Shown piece by piece: positions 24,934 through 36,420 of a stretch of DNA of 64,000 nt (position 1 is the first letter of the stretch; every line of letters begins with the position of its first letter). The translations under genes were made by a program, and so were the position numbers. The notes under the pieces are model-generated. The model did not search any database, was not told where the DNA came from, and was given only the letters and a program-made list of their open reading frames with translations. The stretch is from JBEISR01 sp044337705 (lineage in GTDB: Bacteria; Planctomycetota; Planctomycetia; Pirellulales; Pirellulaceae): assembly GCA_044337705.1 (NCBI GenBank), contig JBIINB010000010.1, positions 3,362 through 67,361 of the forward strand, given 5' to 3'.

Positions 24934-26208
24934 ATGAACAACGTACAGCTTGCTGTCCATTTCTTTTTTCAACTGGCAGTGATCCTGGTCGCTTGCCGCA
25001 CCGTCGGAATGTTGGCCGCCAAACTGGGGCAGCCTCAGGTGGTGGCCGAGATGATCACCGGGGTGCTGCTGGGGCCGAGCCTCTTCGGGGCGCTAGCTCC
25101 GCAGTGGCAGCAGGCCATCTTTCCCTGGAATCCCAGCCAGACCACCCGCGATACGCAAAGCTACCTTTTCCCCGCCTCCCAGCTTGGGCTGGCACTCTAC
25201 ATGTTTGTGGTTGGCATCGAGTTCCGGCCGGAGGTCTTTTCCAGGTACGCGCGAACCAGTGTCGCAGTATCCCTGGCAGGGATGGTGGCCCCATTCGCTC
25301 TCGGAGTCTTGCTGGCTGCGGGGCTTTATGGTCGAGCTCCGCTGTTTACCGACCAGGTAGGGTTCTGGGAGGCGGCTCTGTTTCTAGGTGCCTCGATGTG
25401 CATCACCGCCTTCCCCATGCTGGCTCGTATCATCCATTACAAGGGACTGGCGGGAACGCGGATGGGCACGGTGGCGATCGGCGCAGGAGCCATCGATGAC
25501 GTTTCGGCATGGTGCATGCTGGCGCTGGTGCTGGCCAGCTTGGAGAAGAACTGGAATCACGCAGTCTGGAGTATCGGTGGTGCCGTGGGCTTGGTGGCGC
25601 TGGGGTGGTTTGCGATCCGGCCGCTGTTGCAGCGATTGCACAGCAGATTTCTCGGTGCAGATGGCTCGCTCAGCGAAGCCGGTTTGGCGATGGCCCTAGC
25701 GGTGCTGTGCCTGGCCGCTTGGTACACCGATCGACTGGACTTGCATGCCGTTTTCGGATCGTTTCTTGCCGGAACCTGGATGCCACGAGGCACCTTTGCC
25801 GAGCAGGTGAAAGCGAAGGTCCAGCCGCTCGCCGTCACCTTGCTGCTTCCACTGTTTTTCACCTACTCAGGGCTCAATACCCAAATTCTGTCGCTGGGAA
25901 GCGCCCAACTGTGGTTGGTTTTTCTGGCGGTCCTCCTGGCCGCGATCGCTGGCAAAGGGCTCGCTTGCTGGGGGGCAGCGCGATGGAGTGGTCTGAGCCA
26001 TCCGGAAGCGATCGGGATCGGGGTGCTGATGAACGCCAGGGGGTTGATGGAACTGATTATCATCAACATCGGGTTGCAAAAAGGGGTGATCACCAAGGAG
26101 TTATTCGCGATTCTGGTGCTGATGGCTATCTTCACTACCTTGATGGCCTCGCCTCTATTTGACCGCCTGGAGTTCCGCTTGCCACAGGATGCCAAGGGGA
26201 CCCGATAG
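24934..26208 (+). CDS. Cation:proton antiporter, CPA2/Kef type
   Basis: A 424-residue inner-membrane antiporter with about 12 helices and no C-terminal TrkA domain, so a short CPA2 member. Signatures are AAKLGQPQVVAEMITGVLLGPSLFG near 25-50, ASMCITAFPMLARII around 150, GAIDDVSAWC (the cation-binding Asp pair of helix 5) and MNARGLMELIIINIGLQKGVIT near 370. It would exchange Na+ or K+ for H+. ATG 24934 gives the natural N-terminus (MNNVQLAVHFFFQL); its ribosome site is weak, which suggests coupling with the MarR gene ending 43 bp before. Control by that MarR protein is plausible but unproved. Confidence 0.92.
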   Translation: MNNVQLAVHFFFQLAVILVACRTVGMLAAKLGQPQVVAEMITGVLLGPSLFGALAPQWQQAIFPWNPSQTTRDTQSYLFPASQLGLALYMFVVGIEFRPEVFSRYARTSVAVSLAGMVAPFALGVLLAAGLYGRAPLFTDQVGFWEAALFLGASMCITAFPMLARIIHYKGLAGTRMGTVAIGAGAIDDVSAWCMLALVLASLEKNWNHAVWSIGGAVGLVALGWFAIRPLLQRLHSRFLGADGSLSEAGLAMALAVLCLAAWYTDRLDLHAVFGSFLAGTWMPRGTFAEQVKAKVQPLAVTLLLPLFFTYSGLNTQILSLGSAQLWLVFLAVLLAAIAGKGLACWGAARWSGLSHPEAIGIGVLMNARGLMELIIINIGLQKGVITKELFAILVLMAIFTTLMASPLFDRLEFRLPQDAKGTR

Positions 26209-26521
26209 CTGCTTCCCGGCTTTCCGAGCGACTGCCAAAAATGCAGATCGCTGTCCGGCAGGTCCAGTGTCTAAGGATTCTTTCCCCGAGACTTTCTCGA
26301 TTTTCTTCGCTTTCCTCCCTTCTCTAAAGCGATTTTTGGATCGGGCCTTTTCCGGAACGGGGTTTGCTCTAACATACCGATGCCGGATCGGGAACCTCAT
26401 GGCCTATAATGGGTCGAGCCAGTTGTGGGTGGTGGCCAGATTGGTCGTGCCGCGGCTGGAAGAACCCGGTGACGCAGAACATAGGGTCGACTCGAGGACC
26501 AGGACACAGGAGAGGCGTGGA
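26209..26521. other. 313-bp region upstream of clpC
   Basis: No gene is seen. It has a T/C-rich stretch (about 26275-26340) and, nearer clpC, a consensus -10 listed separately. I found no CIRCE or CtsR-like heat-shock operator by eye. Confidence 0.45.
26405..26410 (+). promoter_or_regulatory. Consensus -10 hexamer upstream of clpC
   Basis: TATAAT is perfect, but no convincing -35 lies 16-18 bp before it. A start here would give a leader of about 105 nt. Confidence 0.3.
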
Positions 26522-29062
<2,541 letters not shown>

Positions 29063-29098
29063 TCGATCGACCCGGCTAGCAATCGATAGCTGCACTGG

Positions 29099-29132
29099 AA
29101 AGAGCGGACCGAAAGGATCCGCTCTTTTTTTT
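29099..29132 (+). terminator. Intrinsic terminator after clpC
   Basis: AAAGAGCGGA (29099-29108) pairs with TCCGCTCTTT (29118-29127) around a 9-nt loop, followed by a run of eight T residues in total. Confidence 0.9.
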
Positions 29133-29292
29133 GATCCCGCGCGGAGTTGGCGGTTCCTTGCCTGCCAGAAGGATCCCCGACCGGCGGCAGGTTCAGATTC
29201 CTGGTATGCTTCCTTGGTTCGTCGTGTACCGCTAGGCGGCTTGTCGTCTGGCATGTAAGCACGCATGTGAGGCAGGCAGGAGGGGAAGGAAG

Positions 29293-30987
29293 ATGGGGAA
29301 GATACGGGTCGGCTTGGTTCTCGCGATTGTGTGTGGTTGGCAGTCTATCTGGGCTACCGCCGCAAGTGCTGAGGACACGTCTCCAAAGCGACCAAGCTTT
29401 ATCGTTCTTCTCAGCGACGACATGGGTATATCTGACCTCGGGTGCTATGGCGGCGAGATACGCACCACCCACCTGGATCAGCTGGCCGCCAGTGGACTAC
29501 GCTTCAGTCAGTTCTATAACACTTCTCGGTGTTGCCCGACGCGAGCCAGTTTGCTGACAGGTCTTTACCCGCATCAGGCGGGAATCGGGCACATGATGGA
29601 GGACCGGGGCCTGCCCGCCTACCAGGGCAATCTCAATCGATCCTGCCGGATGTTGGCCGAGGTGCTCAGGGGCGGAGGCTATCGCAATTACGCAGTCGGC
29701 AAGTGGCATGTAACCCGGCATACAGCACCCGATGGTCCGAAAGACAACTGGCCTCTGCAACGGGGGTTTGATCGTTTCTATGGAACGATTCATGGTGCAG
29801 GAAGTTTTTTTGATCCTTCCTCGCTGGTCCGTGACAATGCGATGATCTCTCCCATGGCAGATCCGCACTACCAGCCCAAGCGTTACTATTACACCGACGC
29901 GATCACCGATCATGCAATTGGGTTCCTGGAGGAGCATCAGCGGGAACATTCCGACCAGCCATTCCTGCTGTACGTCGCCTACACTGCTGCGCACTGGCCG
30001 ATGCACGCCATGCCGGAGGATATCGCCAGATATCGTGGGCGCTACGACGTCGGATACGAGGAGATTCGGCGGAAGCGAATCGATCGAGGTAGAGAGCTGG
30101 GGTGGATTTCGCCCGAATGGAAGATGCCCGGGTTGCTGAGAGACTGGCAGGATACCGAGCATCGAAGGTGGGAAGCAGCTTGCATGGAAGTCTATGCCGC
30201 TATGGTCGATCGCATGGATCAGGGGATCGGCCGTATCCTGCAAACCCTTTCAGAAAAAGGGATGGATCGATCGACTTACGTCCTCTACATGCAGGACAAC
30301 GGAGCCTGCGCCGAAACGGTGGGCCGCAATGGAAATGCCAAGCATCCCGATACCCTTCGCCCATCGCAGCCCACCTTTCCCCCGATGAGCCCCAAACAGT
30401 TTGCCACCCCGGGCAGCACCCCCGATCAGACTCGAGATGGCTATCCAGTCCGGATGGGCAAGCAGGTGATGCCCGGCGAAGAGGATACCTATGTTGCCTA
30501 CGGGCAATCCTGGGCTCAGGTCTCCAATACCCCCTTACGGGAATTCAAGCACTGGGTGCATGAAGGCGGCATCAGCTCGCCGTTGATCCTTCGAGGCCCA
30601 TTGACTCAGGGGAAGGCTGGAGCCTGGGTGGACCAGCCAGCCCATCTGATCGATATCGCTGCGACCCTTTACGAACTAGCAGGCGTCTCCTATCCAGCCG
30701 ATGCGACGGCACTGGAAGGAGTCAGCTTGCGACCGGTGATGGAGGGGAAACCGCTCCCGGAACGGCTCCTTTACTGGGAACACGAGGGGAATCGCGCGGT
30801 GCGCATGGGAGATTGGAAACTGGTCGCCAAGCACCAGAAGGCCTGGGAGCTCTATCGCATTCCGGACGACCGGACCGAGCAGAATGACTTGGCAATGAAG
30901 CATCCTGATCTGGTCGAGAAGATGGCGGCCAGGTACGAACAATTCGCGAGGCGTTGCGGCGTCCAGGAGTGGCCGCTGGCCCAGTGA
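29293..30987 (+). CDS. Exported arylsulfatase, formylglycine type
   Basis: A 564-residue sulfatase that would remove sulfate from esters, typically of algal polysaccharides in this phylum. The signal peptide covers about 1-26 (ending ASA-E). Metal-binding Asp pair is in LLSDDMG (D42, D43). The activation motif C-x-P-x-R is C80-C-P82-T-R84 within SRCCPTRASLLTG, where C80 is converted to formylglycine by a maturase not in this window. Further active-site pieces are GKWHV near 140 and the DNGA segment (YMQDNGACAE) about 336. A good GGAGGGGAAGGAAG stands before ATG 29293. It opens a rightward group of four exported proteins. Substrate is not predictable from sequence. Confidence 0.94.
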   Translation: MGKIRVGLVLAIVCGWQSIWATAASAEDTSPKRPSFIVLLSDDMGISDLGCYGGEIRTTHLDQLAASGLRFSQFYNTSRCCPTRASLLTGLYPHQAGIGHMMEDRGLPAYQGNLNRSCRMLAEVLRGGGYRNYAVGKWHVTRHTAPDGPKDNWPLQRGFDRFYGTIHGAGSFFDPSSLVRDNAMISPMADPHYQPKRYYYTDAITDHAIGFLEEHQREHSDQPFLLYVAYTAAHWPMHAMPEDIARYRGRYDVGYEEIRRKRIDRGRELGWISPEWKMPGLLRDWQDTEHRRWEAACMEVYAAMVDRMDQGIGRILQTLSEKGMDRSTYVLYMQDNGACAETVGRNGNAKHPDTLRPSQPTFPPMSPKQFATPGSTPDQTRDGYPVRMGKQVMPGEEDTYVAYGQSWAQVSNTPLREFKHWVHEGGISSPLILRGPLTQGKAGAWVDQPAHLIDIAATLYELAGVSYPADATALEGVSLRPVMEGKPLPERLLYWEHEGNRAVRMGDWKLVAKHQKAWELYRIPDDRTEQNDLAMKHPDLVEKMAARYEQFARRCGVQEWPLAQ

Positions 30988-31058
30988 GGGATCGCAGGCA
31001 TCGCAGCCCAGTCGAGGGCAATCGGCAGGATGAGGTAAGCAACCACCGGGAGTCACGC

Positions 31059-31886
31059 ATGAGCAGCAGGCTGGTCCATGTGATGGGTTCTTTCTCGCTA
31101 ACGAAGCTTCGCCTCTATGCCTGGCTTGGCGTTCTACTTTTTTGTCTTGCCGCATGGATCAATCTGTCCCCGAAGTTGATCGCTAAGGAGATCCGTGGCA
31201 AAGACTCTCCGGAGGTAGATCGCTGGAAGATCGAATCGATCGAAGGCTGGCAGGTGGGCGTCAGCAAACGGTTTTCTGAAGTGGATCAACCGGCAGTAGA
31301 TGCCACCAGAAAAGTCCTTTCCACCCAGCTCAAGGAACTCCAGGGGATCGGAATTCCTGAGGTGACCCTCCGCAGGTTGCAGCAGGTGCCGATGTGGATT
31401 TCGCCGGAGTACCCTAGGATCGTACCTCGCGCCGAATACCATCCCAGCGCCCAGTGGCTGACCGATAACCACCGCGATCCGATCATGGCCCGCGGAATCG
31501 AATGGACCAATACAAGGATCATCGACCAGGAAGCCAGGCGCATGCCGAGCATGGTGCTGCACGAACTGGCCCACGCCTATCATGACCAGGAGTTGGGGTA
31601 TGACGATCCCGATGCGATCCACCACTTCCAAAGGGCACAGGCCGGGGGAAGGTATGAGGCAGTGGAGCGGCGGGATGCAGAAGGGGCAGTGACCAGCGGA
31701 GCGGCGTATGCAATCAGCAACGTCCAGGAATTCTTCGCCGAGTCGACCGAATCGTTCCTGGGGCGGAATGATTATTTTCCCTACAATCGAAGCGAGCTGG
31801 AGAGGTTCGATCCAGCGACCGCAAGGTGGATGCGCAAGGTTTGGACGGAAGGGCGGCAGGTGCCGCTATCGGAAGGAAAAGAGTGA
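31059..31886 (+). CDS. Exported or membrane-anchored HExxH metallopeptidase-like protein
   Basis: A 275-residue protein with an N-terminal hydrophobic anchor or uncleaved signal (LYAWLGVLLFCLAAWI, about 20-35). The zinc-binding motif HELAH is at 168-172 in MVLHELAHAYHDQ, and a possible third ligand is the Glu in NVQEFFAESTESF about 60 residues later, the pattern of gluzincins. The preceding IDQEARRMPSM and VPRAEYHPSAQW occur in anthrax-toxin-lethal-factor-like and related hydrolases. The family is known mostly as hypothetical in planctomycetes. ATG 31059 is preferred to the longer frame because GGGAG stands 8 nt upstream and the anchor starts there. It lies 71 bp after the sulfatase gene and 38 bp before a redoxin gene. 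Confidence 0.8.
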   Translation: MSSRLVHVMGSFSLTKLRLYAWLGVLLFCLAAWINLSPKLIAKEIRGKDSPEVDRWKIESIEGWQVGVSKRFSEVDQPAVDATRKVLSTQLKELQGIGIPEVTLRRLQQVPMWISPEYPRIVPRAEYHPSAQWLTDNHRDPIMARGIEWTNTRIIDQEARRMPSMVLHELAHAYHDQELGYDDPDAIHHFQRAQAGGRYEAVERRDAEGAVTSGAAYAISNVQEFFAESTESFLGRNDYFPYNRSELERFDPATARWMRKVWTEGRQVPLSEGKE

Positions 31887-31924
31887 ATTGGCTGGAACTG
31901 TGCGAGAGAAGTCGGAGGCGACTG

Positions 31925-32569
31925 ATGTGGAATCGTAGAACCGTCGGCTTGCTGGTTGCGGGTTGGATCGGTACCCGCCTATTGCCTGGAACCGTCGTGG
32001 CTGGTCAGTTCAACGCGGTGCTTTCGCTGGGGGATCGGGCACCTGCTTGGACCGATCTTCCCGGGACGGATGGCAAACAACACTCGCTTGCCGATCTGGC
32101 ATCGTTCCCGCTGGTGGTGGTGGTCTTTACGTGCAACAGTTGTCCTTACGCGATCGACTACGAAGATCGACTCGTAACCCTGGGGAAGAAGTACTCGGCC
32201 GGCGATTCTCAGGTAGCTGTGGTGGCGATCAACGTCAACACGATTCCTGCCGACCGGATGGAAGCGATGAAGGAGCGAGCGGAGTCGAAGGGGTTTCTCT
32301 TTCCGTATCTGTTCGACGAAACCCAGGAGATCGCTCGGAAGTTTGGAGCTGCCAGGACTCCCGAATGCTTTTTGCTCGACCGAGACCGCAGAATTCTCTA
32401 TATGGGCTCGATCGATGATAGCAGCGATCCTGGAAAAGTGACTCAGCGCTATCTGGAAGATGCGATCGCTCAATCGCTTGCAGATGGAAAGATTGTCACG
32501 GGGGAAACGCCACCGATCGGTTGCCGGATTCGTTACCAAGAAGGACGTCGTCCTGCCAAATCGCGATGA
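31925..32569 (+). CDS. Exported thioredoxin-fold (AhpC/TSA, redoxin) protein
   Basis: A 214-residue peroxiredoxin/thioredoxin-fold protein with a signal peptide (about 1-26) and a redox motif C70-N-S-C73 followed by Pro74 in FTCNSCPYA. Relatives carry a similar C-x-x-C-P and are common in planctomycetes as thioredoxin family proteins of unassigned substrate. The fold is supported by SLGDRAPAWTDL, VVVVFTC and FLLDRDRRILYMGSIDD. It probably acts in the envelope as a thiol oxidoreductase. ATG 31925 has GGAGG 6-10 nt upstream; a longer frame begins inside the previous gene. It is third in the four-gene group of exported proteins. Confidence 0.88.
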   Translation: MWNRRTVGLLVAGWIGTRLLPGTVVAGQFNAVLSLGDRAPAWTDLPGTDGKQHSLADLASFPLVVVVFTCNSCPYAIDYEDRLVTLGKKYSAGDSQVAVVAINVNTIPADRMEAMKERAESKGFLFPYLFDETQEIARKFGAARTPECFLLDRDRRILYMGSIDDSSDPGKVTQRYLEDAIAQSLADGKIVTGETPPIGCRIRYQEGRRPAKSR

Positions 32570-32638
32570 GCTTGGTGCGACTCCAGCCGCCACGAAAATA
32601 TCGCAGCTTGGCTGGAGCAGTCTGAGGAGAGAAAAGAT

Positions 32639-33526
32639 ATGGATTGCTGTGTGAGAGGTCGATGGATCTGGCTGGGCTTTCTGCTTGCGGGGATCTGTTT
32701 CGCAGTTTGCGGGGCATCGGCCCAAGCGCAGTTCCAGGATGCACAGGAGGCGGCGGGATTGTCTGCAAAGGCGATCCAGGCGGTTTCCGGAGAGCGGTCG
32801 ACATGGAACGGTTTTTCGCGGATCGATTTTTCAGTCGATGGTCGCAAGGTCACCGTGGTGGAGCCACGGCAGGTCCGGAACGGGCGACCGTGGGTGTGGC
32901 ATGGGGAGTTTTTCGGACATCGTCCGATTCCCGATGTCGCGCTCTTGGGACGTGGGCACCATATCGTGTTTGCTCCTTTCAGTGATCAGTTCGGCGGTCC
33001 GGCAGCGATCGCTCATTGGGAGAAGGTTTATCTGCAGTTGGTTCAGCATTTCTCGCTCAACCCCCAGTCGGCGCTGGTGGGAACCAGCCGAGGCGGTCTG
33101 TACTGCTACAACTGGGCTGCCAGATATCCAGAGCGTGTGAGTTGTATTTTCGGTGACGCACCGGTCTGCGACCTGAAGAGCTGGCCGCTGGGGATGGGAA
33201 ATGGAACCCGGAGCGAAGCGGAGGTTGCGAAGTTGATGGCCGTTTACGGGGTGGAGAATGTTCCGCGACTGTTGGAGGTGGCGGTCAACCCGACCGATCA
33301 CCTGCAGGCGATCGCCCAGCAGCACATTCCGATTCTCCATGTCAGTGGCGATGCCGATACGATTGTCCCCATGGCGGAGAATACCGAAGCGTTGCAGAAG
33401 GCCTACCAGAAGCTCGGCGGTAAAATGGAAGTGATCGTCAAGCCGGGGATCGGGCATGTGCATGGTCTGGACGACTCAACCCCGATCATCGAATTCATCG
33501 ACCGCCACCGACCGGGGCAGAATTGA
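32639..33526 (+). CDS. Exported alpha/beta hydrolase
   Basis: A 295-residue secreted hydrolase. A signal peptide ends at about ASAQA (28-31). The nucleophile elbow GTSRGG has S150, the acid is D238 or D240 in HVSGDADTIVP, and the catalytic His is about 273 in GIGHVHGL, in the normal order of the fold. The best known relatives are annotated only as alpha/beta hydrolase or sialidase-associated esterase; substrate is unknown. The ribosome site AGGAGAG lies 9 nt before ATG 32639. It closes the group of four exported proteins that starts with the sulfatase, 69 bp after the redoxin gene. Confidence 0.85.
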   Translation: MDCCVRGRWIWLGFLLAGICFAVCGASAQAQFQDAQEAAGLSAKAIQAVSGERSTWNGFSRIDFSVDGRKVTVVEPRQVRNGRPWVWHGEFFGHRPIPDVALLGRGHHIVFAPFSDQFGGPAAIAHWEKVYLQLVQHFSLNPQSALVGTSRGGLYCYNWAARYPERVSCIFGDAPVCDLKSWPLGMGNGTRSEAEVAKLMAVYGVENVPRLLEVAVNPTDHLQAIAQQHIPILHVSGDADTIVPMAENTEALQKAYQKLGGKMEVIVKPGIGHVHGLDDSTPIIEFIDRHRPGQN

Positions 33527-33852
33527 CTGTCCTTCCGGATCGCTGGCAGCACCTTCCTTGCAAGCCAGTTTTGGGCTGTCGGAGTTTGCCCAGTCGGTTC
33601 TTTCAGAACGCGGTACCAAGCCGCAACTGGCCCTTTCCGTACCAGTCAAATTGGCTCTTTTCGTTCGGGCCGGACAGGCTGTTGGTCCTTCTTGGTGAGC
33701 GCTGGGGAGCGGCCATTGGTCCAGTCGTCTAATGGAAGCGAAATCGCCATTAACCCGCTTTAGTGGGAAATAAATTTGCAACCCTGTTTTTCACACGCTA
33801 CGATTAGCTCCGTCGGCTCTTCATAATTCCTTTATCTGCCGGGGCTTTTCTG
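33527..33852. other. 326-bp region upstream of the DUF1559 gene
   Basis: No gene is seen. A promoter (listed) sits near the right end. The left part has no clear terminator for the hydrolase gene. Confidence 0.45.
33776..33804 (+). promoter_or_regulatory. Sigma70-type promoter of the DUF1559 gene
   Basis: TTGCAA (33776-33781) and TACGAT (33799-33804) are separated by 17 bp. The leader would be about 42 nt. Confidence 0.45.
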
Positions 33853-34764
33853 ATGAAGAATTCATTTTTTCGCAACAACCAAAAGGGTTTCACGTTAGTG
33901 GAGCTCTTGGTGGTCATTGCCATCATCGGCATTTTGGTGGGGCTGTTGCTTCCTGCTGTTCAAGCTGCACGGGAAGCTGCACGTCGCGTGCAGTGCTCCA
34001 ACAATCTCAAGCAGCAGGGATTGGCGATTCAGATGCACCATGATCAATTCCGCTATTTTCCTCCAGGGGGGTACAACCCGTGGGGAGGAGTCGGTAGCTG
34101 GGCGACTCACATCCTGCCGTTTGTCGAGCAGATCTCGCTGTCGAATTTGAACACGAACAACAACGTCGACATTTTGCGATACAGCGGTGGCCCGTCGCTC
34201 TTCTTTTGTCCGACGCGGCGACGGTCCAAGAAGACCCAGTCGCAAGGGAACCGCTACCTGATGGACTACGCAGCCGCCACGCCTGCCAACTCTCCCAACA
34301 GCTGGGATCAGTACTGGTATGGAGACGTTTGGGGCATGGCGTGGGAGCCCTTCACGTACCAGGGCGTGATCGCGCGAGGTGGCGTGGATGCCAATGCCCA
34401 GTGGCACGGAACGCGGGTCAAGATGGGGGATGTGACCGATGGCACCAGCAACACTCTGGTGATTTCGGAAAAGCAGCTGAACCCGCTGGCCTATCGTACT
34501 GGCGATTGGCACGATGACGCCGGATGGGCCGATGGATGGGATCCGGATGTAATTCGCTACACAGGTTTTCAGCCCAATCCCGATTCCCGTTATGGCAGAC
34601 AGGGGGGATGGGAAGGGTATCGCTTTGGAAGCGCGCATCCAGCAGTGATGGGTGCCGCCATGGCCGATGGCAGCGTACGCTTCATTACCTTCAATATCGA
34701 TCTGACGCTCTTCAATCGACTCGGGCATCGCGCCGACGGAGAGTCGGTGGATCTGGGTGAATGA
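33853..34764 (+). CDS. DUF1559 domain protein with type IV pilin-like N-terminus
   Basis: A 303-residue member of the DUF1559 family, expanded to dozens of copies in planctomycetes. The prepilin start KGFTLVELLVVIAIIGILVG is followed by LLPAVQAAREAARRVQC, the standard family opening; the Gly/Phe cleavage point implies processing by prepilin peptidase and membrane anchoring. The C-terminal pattern AMADGSVRFI is the family's end signature. Function is unknown; a pseudopilin or surface role is assumed. The start ATG 33853 follows a promoter and a weak ribosome site. A long terminator hairpin lies 36 bp beyond the stop. Confidence 0.95.
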   Translation: MKNSFFRNNQKGFTLVELLVVIAIIGILVGLLLPAVQAAREAARRVQCSNNLKQQGLAIQMHHDQFRYFPPGGYNPWGGVGSWATHILPFVEQISLSNLNTNNNVDILRYSGGPSLFFCPTRRRSKKTQSQGNRYLMDYAAATPANSPNSWDQYWYGDVWGMAWEPFTYQGVIARGGVDANAQWHGTRVKMGDVTDGTSNTLVISEKQLNPLAYRTGDWHDDAGWADGWDPDVIRYTGFQPNPDSRYGRQGGWEGYRFGSAHPAVMGAAMADGSVRFITFNIDLTLFNRLGHRADGESVDLGE

Positions 34765-34800
34765 CGCAAGCGGTTTTCGGCTTGGCAAACTGAGTTAAAA

Positions 34801-34843
34801 AAAGAAAGGTGGGCTGCATGGGCAGTCCACCTTTCTTTTTGCT
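34801..34843. terminator. Long hairpin terminator between convergent genes
   Basis: A 17-bp stem (34801-34817 with 34822-34838) has one G-U pair and a 4-nt loop. A run of A precedes it and a run of T follows, so it can terminate in both directions, serving the DUF1559 gene and the opposing lipoprotein gene. Confidence 0.92.
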
Positions 34844-34897
34844 TTGGCATGTTGTCGAGAGATGAAAAGGGTGGTTCATGGACCTTTTCGGATTCGA

Positions 34898-35332
34898 TCA
34901 AGGACTGGCAACCAGTTCACCGAAGCGAGTAGCGTCGACCTCTTCGATCTGACCGAGCGTGCCGCCGACATAGCGTTTCCCTTCGATTCCATCCTGTTCC
35001 CATGCGAAGACAACAATTTGGCCGGGTTGTGTTTCCTTAGGAGAAAAGTTGAAGCGATAGGGCTTCTTGTCTCGGGAGGAGACGAAGAGCGATTCAATGT
35101 CTTTGACGCCCATCGCCTCCAGTTCCTCCGCCGGTTGTTTGCGGATAAAGTCTTTCAGTTCGGCTTCGTTGGCGGGGCTCTTGCCTTGATGGGCCCCGAT
35201 AAATCGCCCGTAGTAGACCGCCAGTGGCTTCAGGTTGGAAGACTCTCGCTCGGCAAGCTCTACATCTCGTGTGCATCCAGCGCAGCATACCAGGCCGACG
35301 ATGATCATGGATCGAAGCCAACAAGCAAGCAT
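34898..35332 (-). CDS. Small hypothetical lipoprotein
   Basis: A 144-residue protein with a lipobox LVCCAGC (about 14-20), so probably lipid-anchored at Cys20. The mature part has PLAVYYGRFIGAHQGKSPANEAELKDFIR and SRDKKPYRFNF, a pattern common in planctomycete proteins encoded beside DUF1559 genes. No catalytic motif is visible. ATG 35332 has GAGG upstream; ATG 35308 would also keep the lipobox. It is convergent with the DUF1559 gene and shares the terminator between them. Confidence 0.8.
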   Translation of the reverse strand: MLACWLRSMIIVGLVCCAGCTRDVELAERESSNLKPLAVYYGRFIGAHQGKSPANEAELKDFIRKQPAEELEAMGVKDIESLFVSSRDKKPYRFNFSPKETQPGQIVVFAWEQDGIEGKRYVGGTLGQIEEVDATRFGELVASP

Positions 35333-35461
35333 CTTTGTTTACCTCGCAGGGGGCGAAACCATACCGACTTTTGCGAAACCTTCGATGATTCCTGGAGTGT
35401 ACCATAGACGTTCGATGCAATCCAAAAAACGAACTGAAAATCACTTGCACCATGGTGTGAC

Positions 35462-36373
35462 GTGACCGAGCACCCAGGCTATGTTTTCCGCAGCATTGTC
35501 GATCCCCATTGGTCCGGGCGAACGATTGAGTCCTATCTGGTGATGACGTTTGCACACAGTTCGATAGGGCAGTGGCTGGAGCGGCTGGAGGGGGGCGAGT
35601 TGACGGTAGAGGGGCGGACCGCATCGGTCGGCATGCTGCTAAGAGCCGGGCAGGAGGTGCAATGGCATCGGCCTGGATGGAAGGAGCCTCTGGTTCCCCT
35701 GGAGGTCGTTTGGTTGTATGAGGACCAGCACCTTCTTGCAGTCGCCAAGCCATCTGGCTTGCCGACGTTGCCCGGGGGTGGCTTCTATCAGAACACGCTC
35801 CTTAGTAGGGTGCTGCAGCGTGATCCCAACGCGCGGCCAATGCATCGGTTGGGGCGAGCGACCTCCGGGGTGGTGCTGTTTGCCAGGACCGATCAGGCGG
35901 CGCGAAGCCTATCGGCTGGGTGGCCGAACTACCGCAAAATCTACCGTGCTTTGGTCACCGGAAGTCCGCCTTGGATGGAGTGGACGGAGACGACACCGAT
36001 CGGGCCGGTGCCATACGCTAGGTTGGGCAGCCTGCACGCTGCTTCCTCAATCGGTAAAAAAGCAAGGACCGATTTCCACCTTTTGGAACGACGCGGTTGC
36101 CAGGAGACTCTGTTGGAGGCGATTCTCCTTACCGGACGGCCCCATCAGATCCGGATTCATGCTGCAGCAGCGGGTTATCCGTTGGTTGAAGATCCAATCT
36201 ACAAGGCTGGCGGGATCCCGCGCTCGGAATCGGCGGGGTTGCCTGGCGATGGAGGCTACTGGCTGCATGCGCATCGCCTGCATCTGACCCATCCGGTGGA
36301 CGGGCGCATTCTGCAATTGGAGGCTCCCCTGCCCGAACAACTCAAGATGCAAAACGAGCGATGTCCTGAATGA
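35462..36373 (+). CDS. RluA-family pseudouridine synthase-like protein with Asp-to-Gly change in the active-site motif
   Basis: A 303-residue protein with the RluA fold. A reduced S4-like region (about 15-75) is followed by VVWLYEDQHLLAVAKPSGLPTLPG, and later GRPHQIRIHAAAAGYPLVED, all typical of the family. The normal catalytic motif is HRLDxxTSG; here it is HRLGRATSG, so position 131 is Gly where Asp is essential. It may be inactive, a binder, or use another residue. I recall other bacterial members with this Gly, so it is likely a subfamily, not damage. The GTG start at 35462 has no clear ribosome site but keeps the S4-like region; ATG 35543 would cut it. Confidence 0.85.
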   Translation: MTEHPGYVFRSIVDPHWSGRTIESYLVMTFAHSSIGQWLERLEGGELTVEGRTASVGMLLRAGQEVQWHRPGWKEPLVPLEVVWLYEDQHLLAVAKPSGLPTLPGGGFYQNTLLSRVLQRDPNARPMHRLGRATSGVVLFARTDQAARSLSAGWPNYRKIYRALVTGSPPWMEWTETTPIGPVPYARLGSLHAASSIGKKARTDFHLLERRGCQETLLEAILLTGRPHQIRIHAAAAGYPLVEDPIYKAGGIPRSESAGLPGDGGYWLHAHRLHLTHPVDGRILQLEAPLPEQLKMQNERCPE

Positions 36374-36377
36374 ATCA

Positions 36378-36420
36378 GCCTCCACGCATCCGACGGGAAA
36401 GAAATGATTCCCGTGGAGGC
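36378..36420 (+). terminator. Two-part hairpin after the RluA-like gene
   Basis: GCCTCCAC (36378-36385) pairs with GTGGAGGC (36413-36420), enclosing an inner stem GGGAA (36395-36399) with TTCCC (36408-36412). There is no T run, so termination is only possible. Confidence 0.4.

Noticed and set aside
26345..26400. Possible ECF sigma promoter with GGAAC upstream of clpC
   Set aside because: GGAAC occurs twice but without a convincing -10 at the right distance.
35451..35460. CACCATGGTG palindrome just before the RluA-like gene
   Set aside because: A 10-bp palindrome is expected by chance in a window of this size and it is not paired with another signal.
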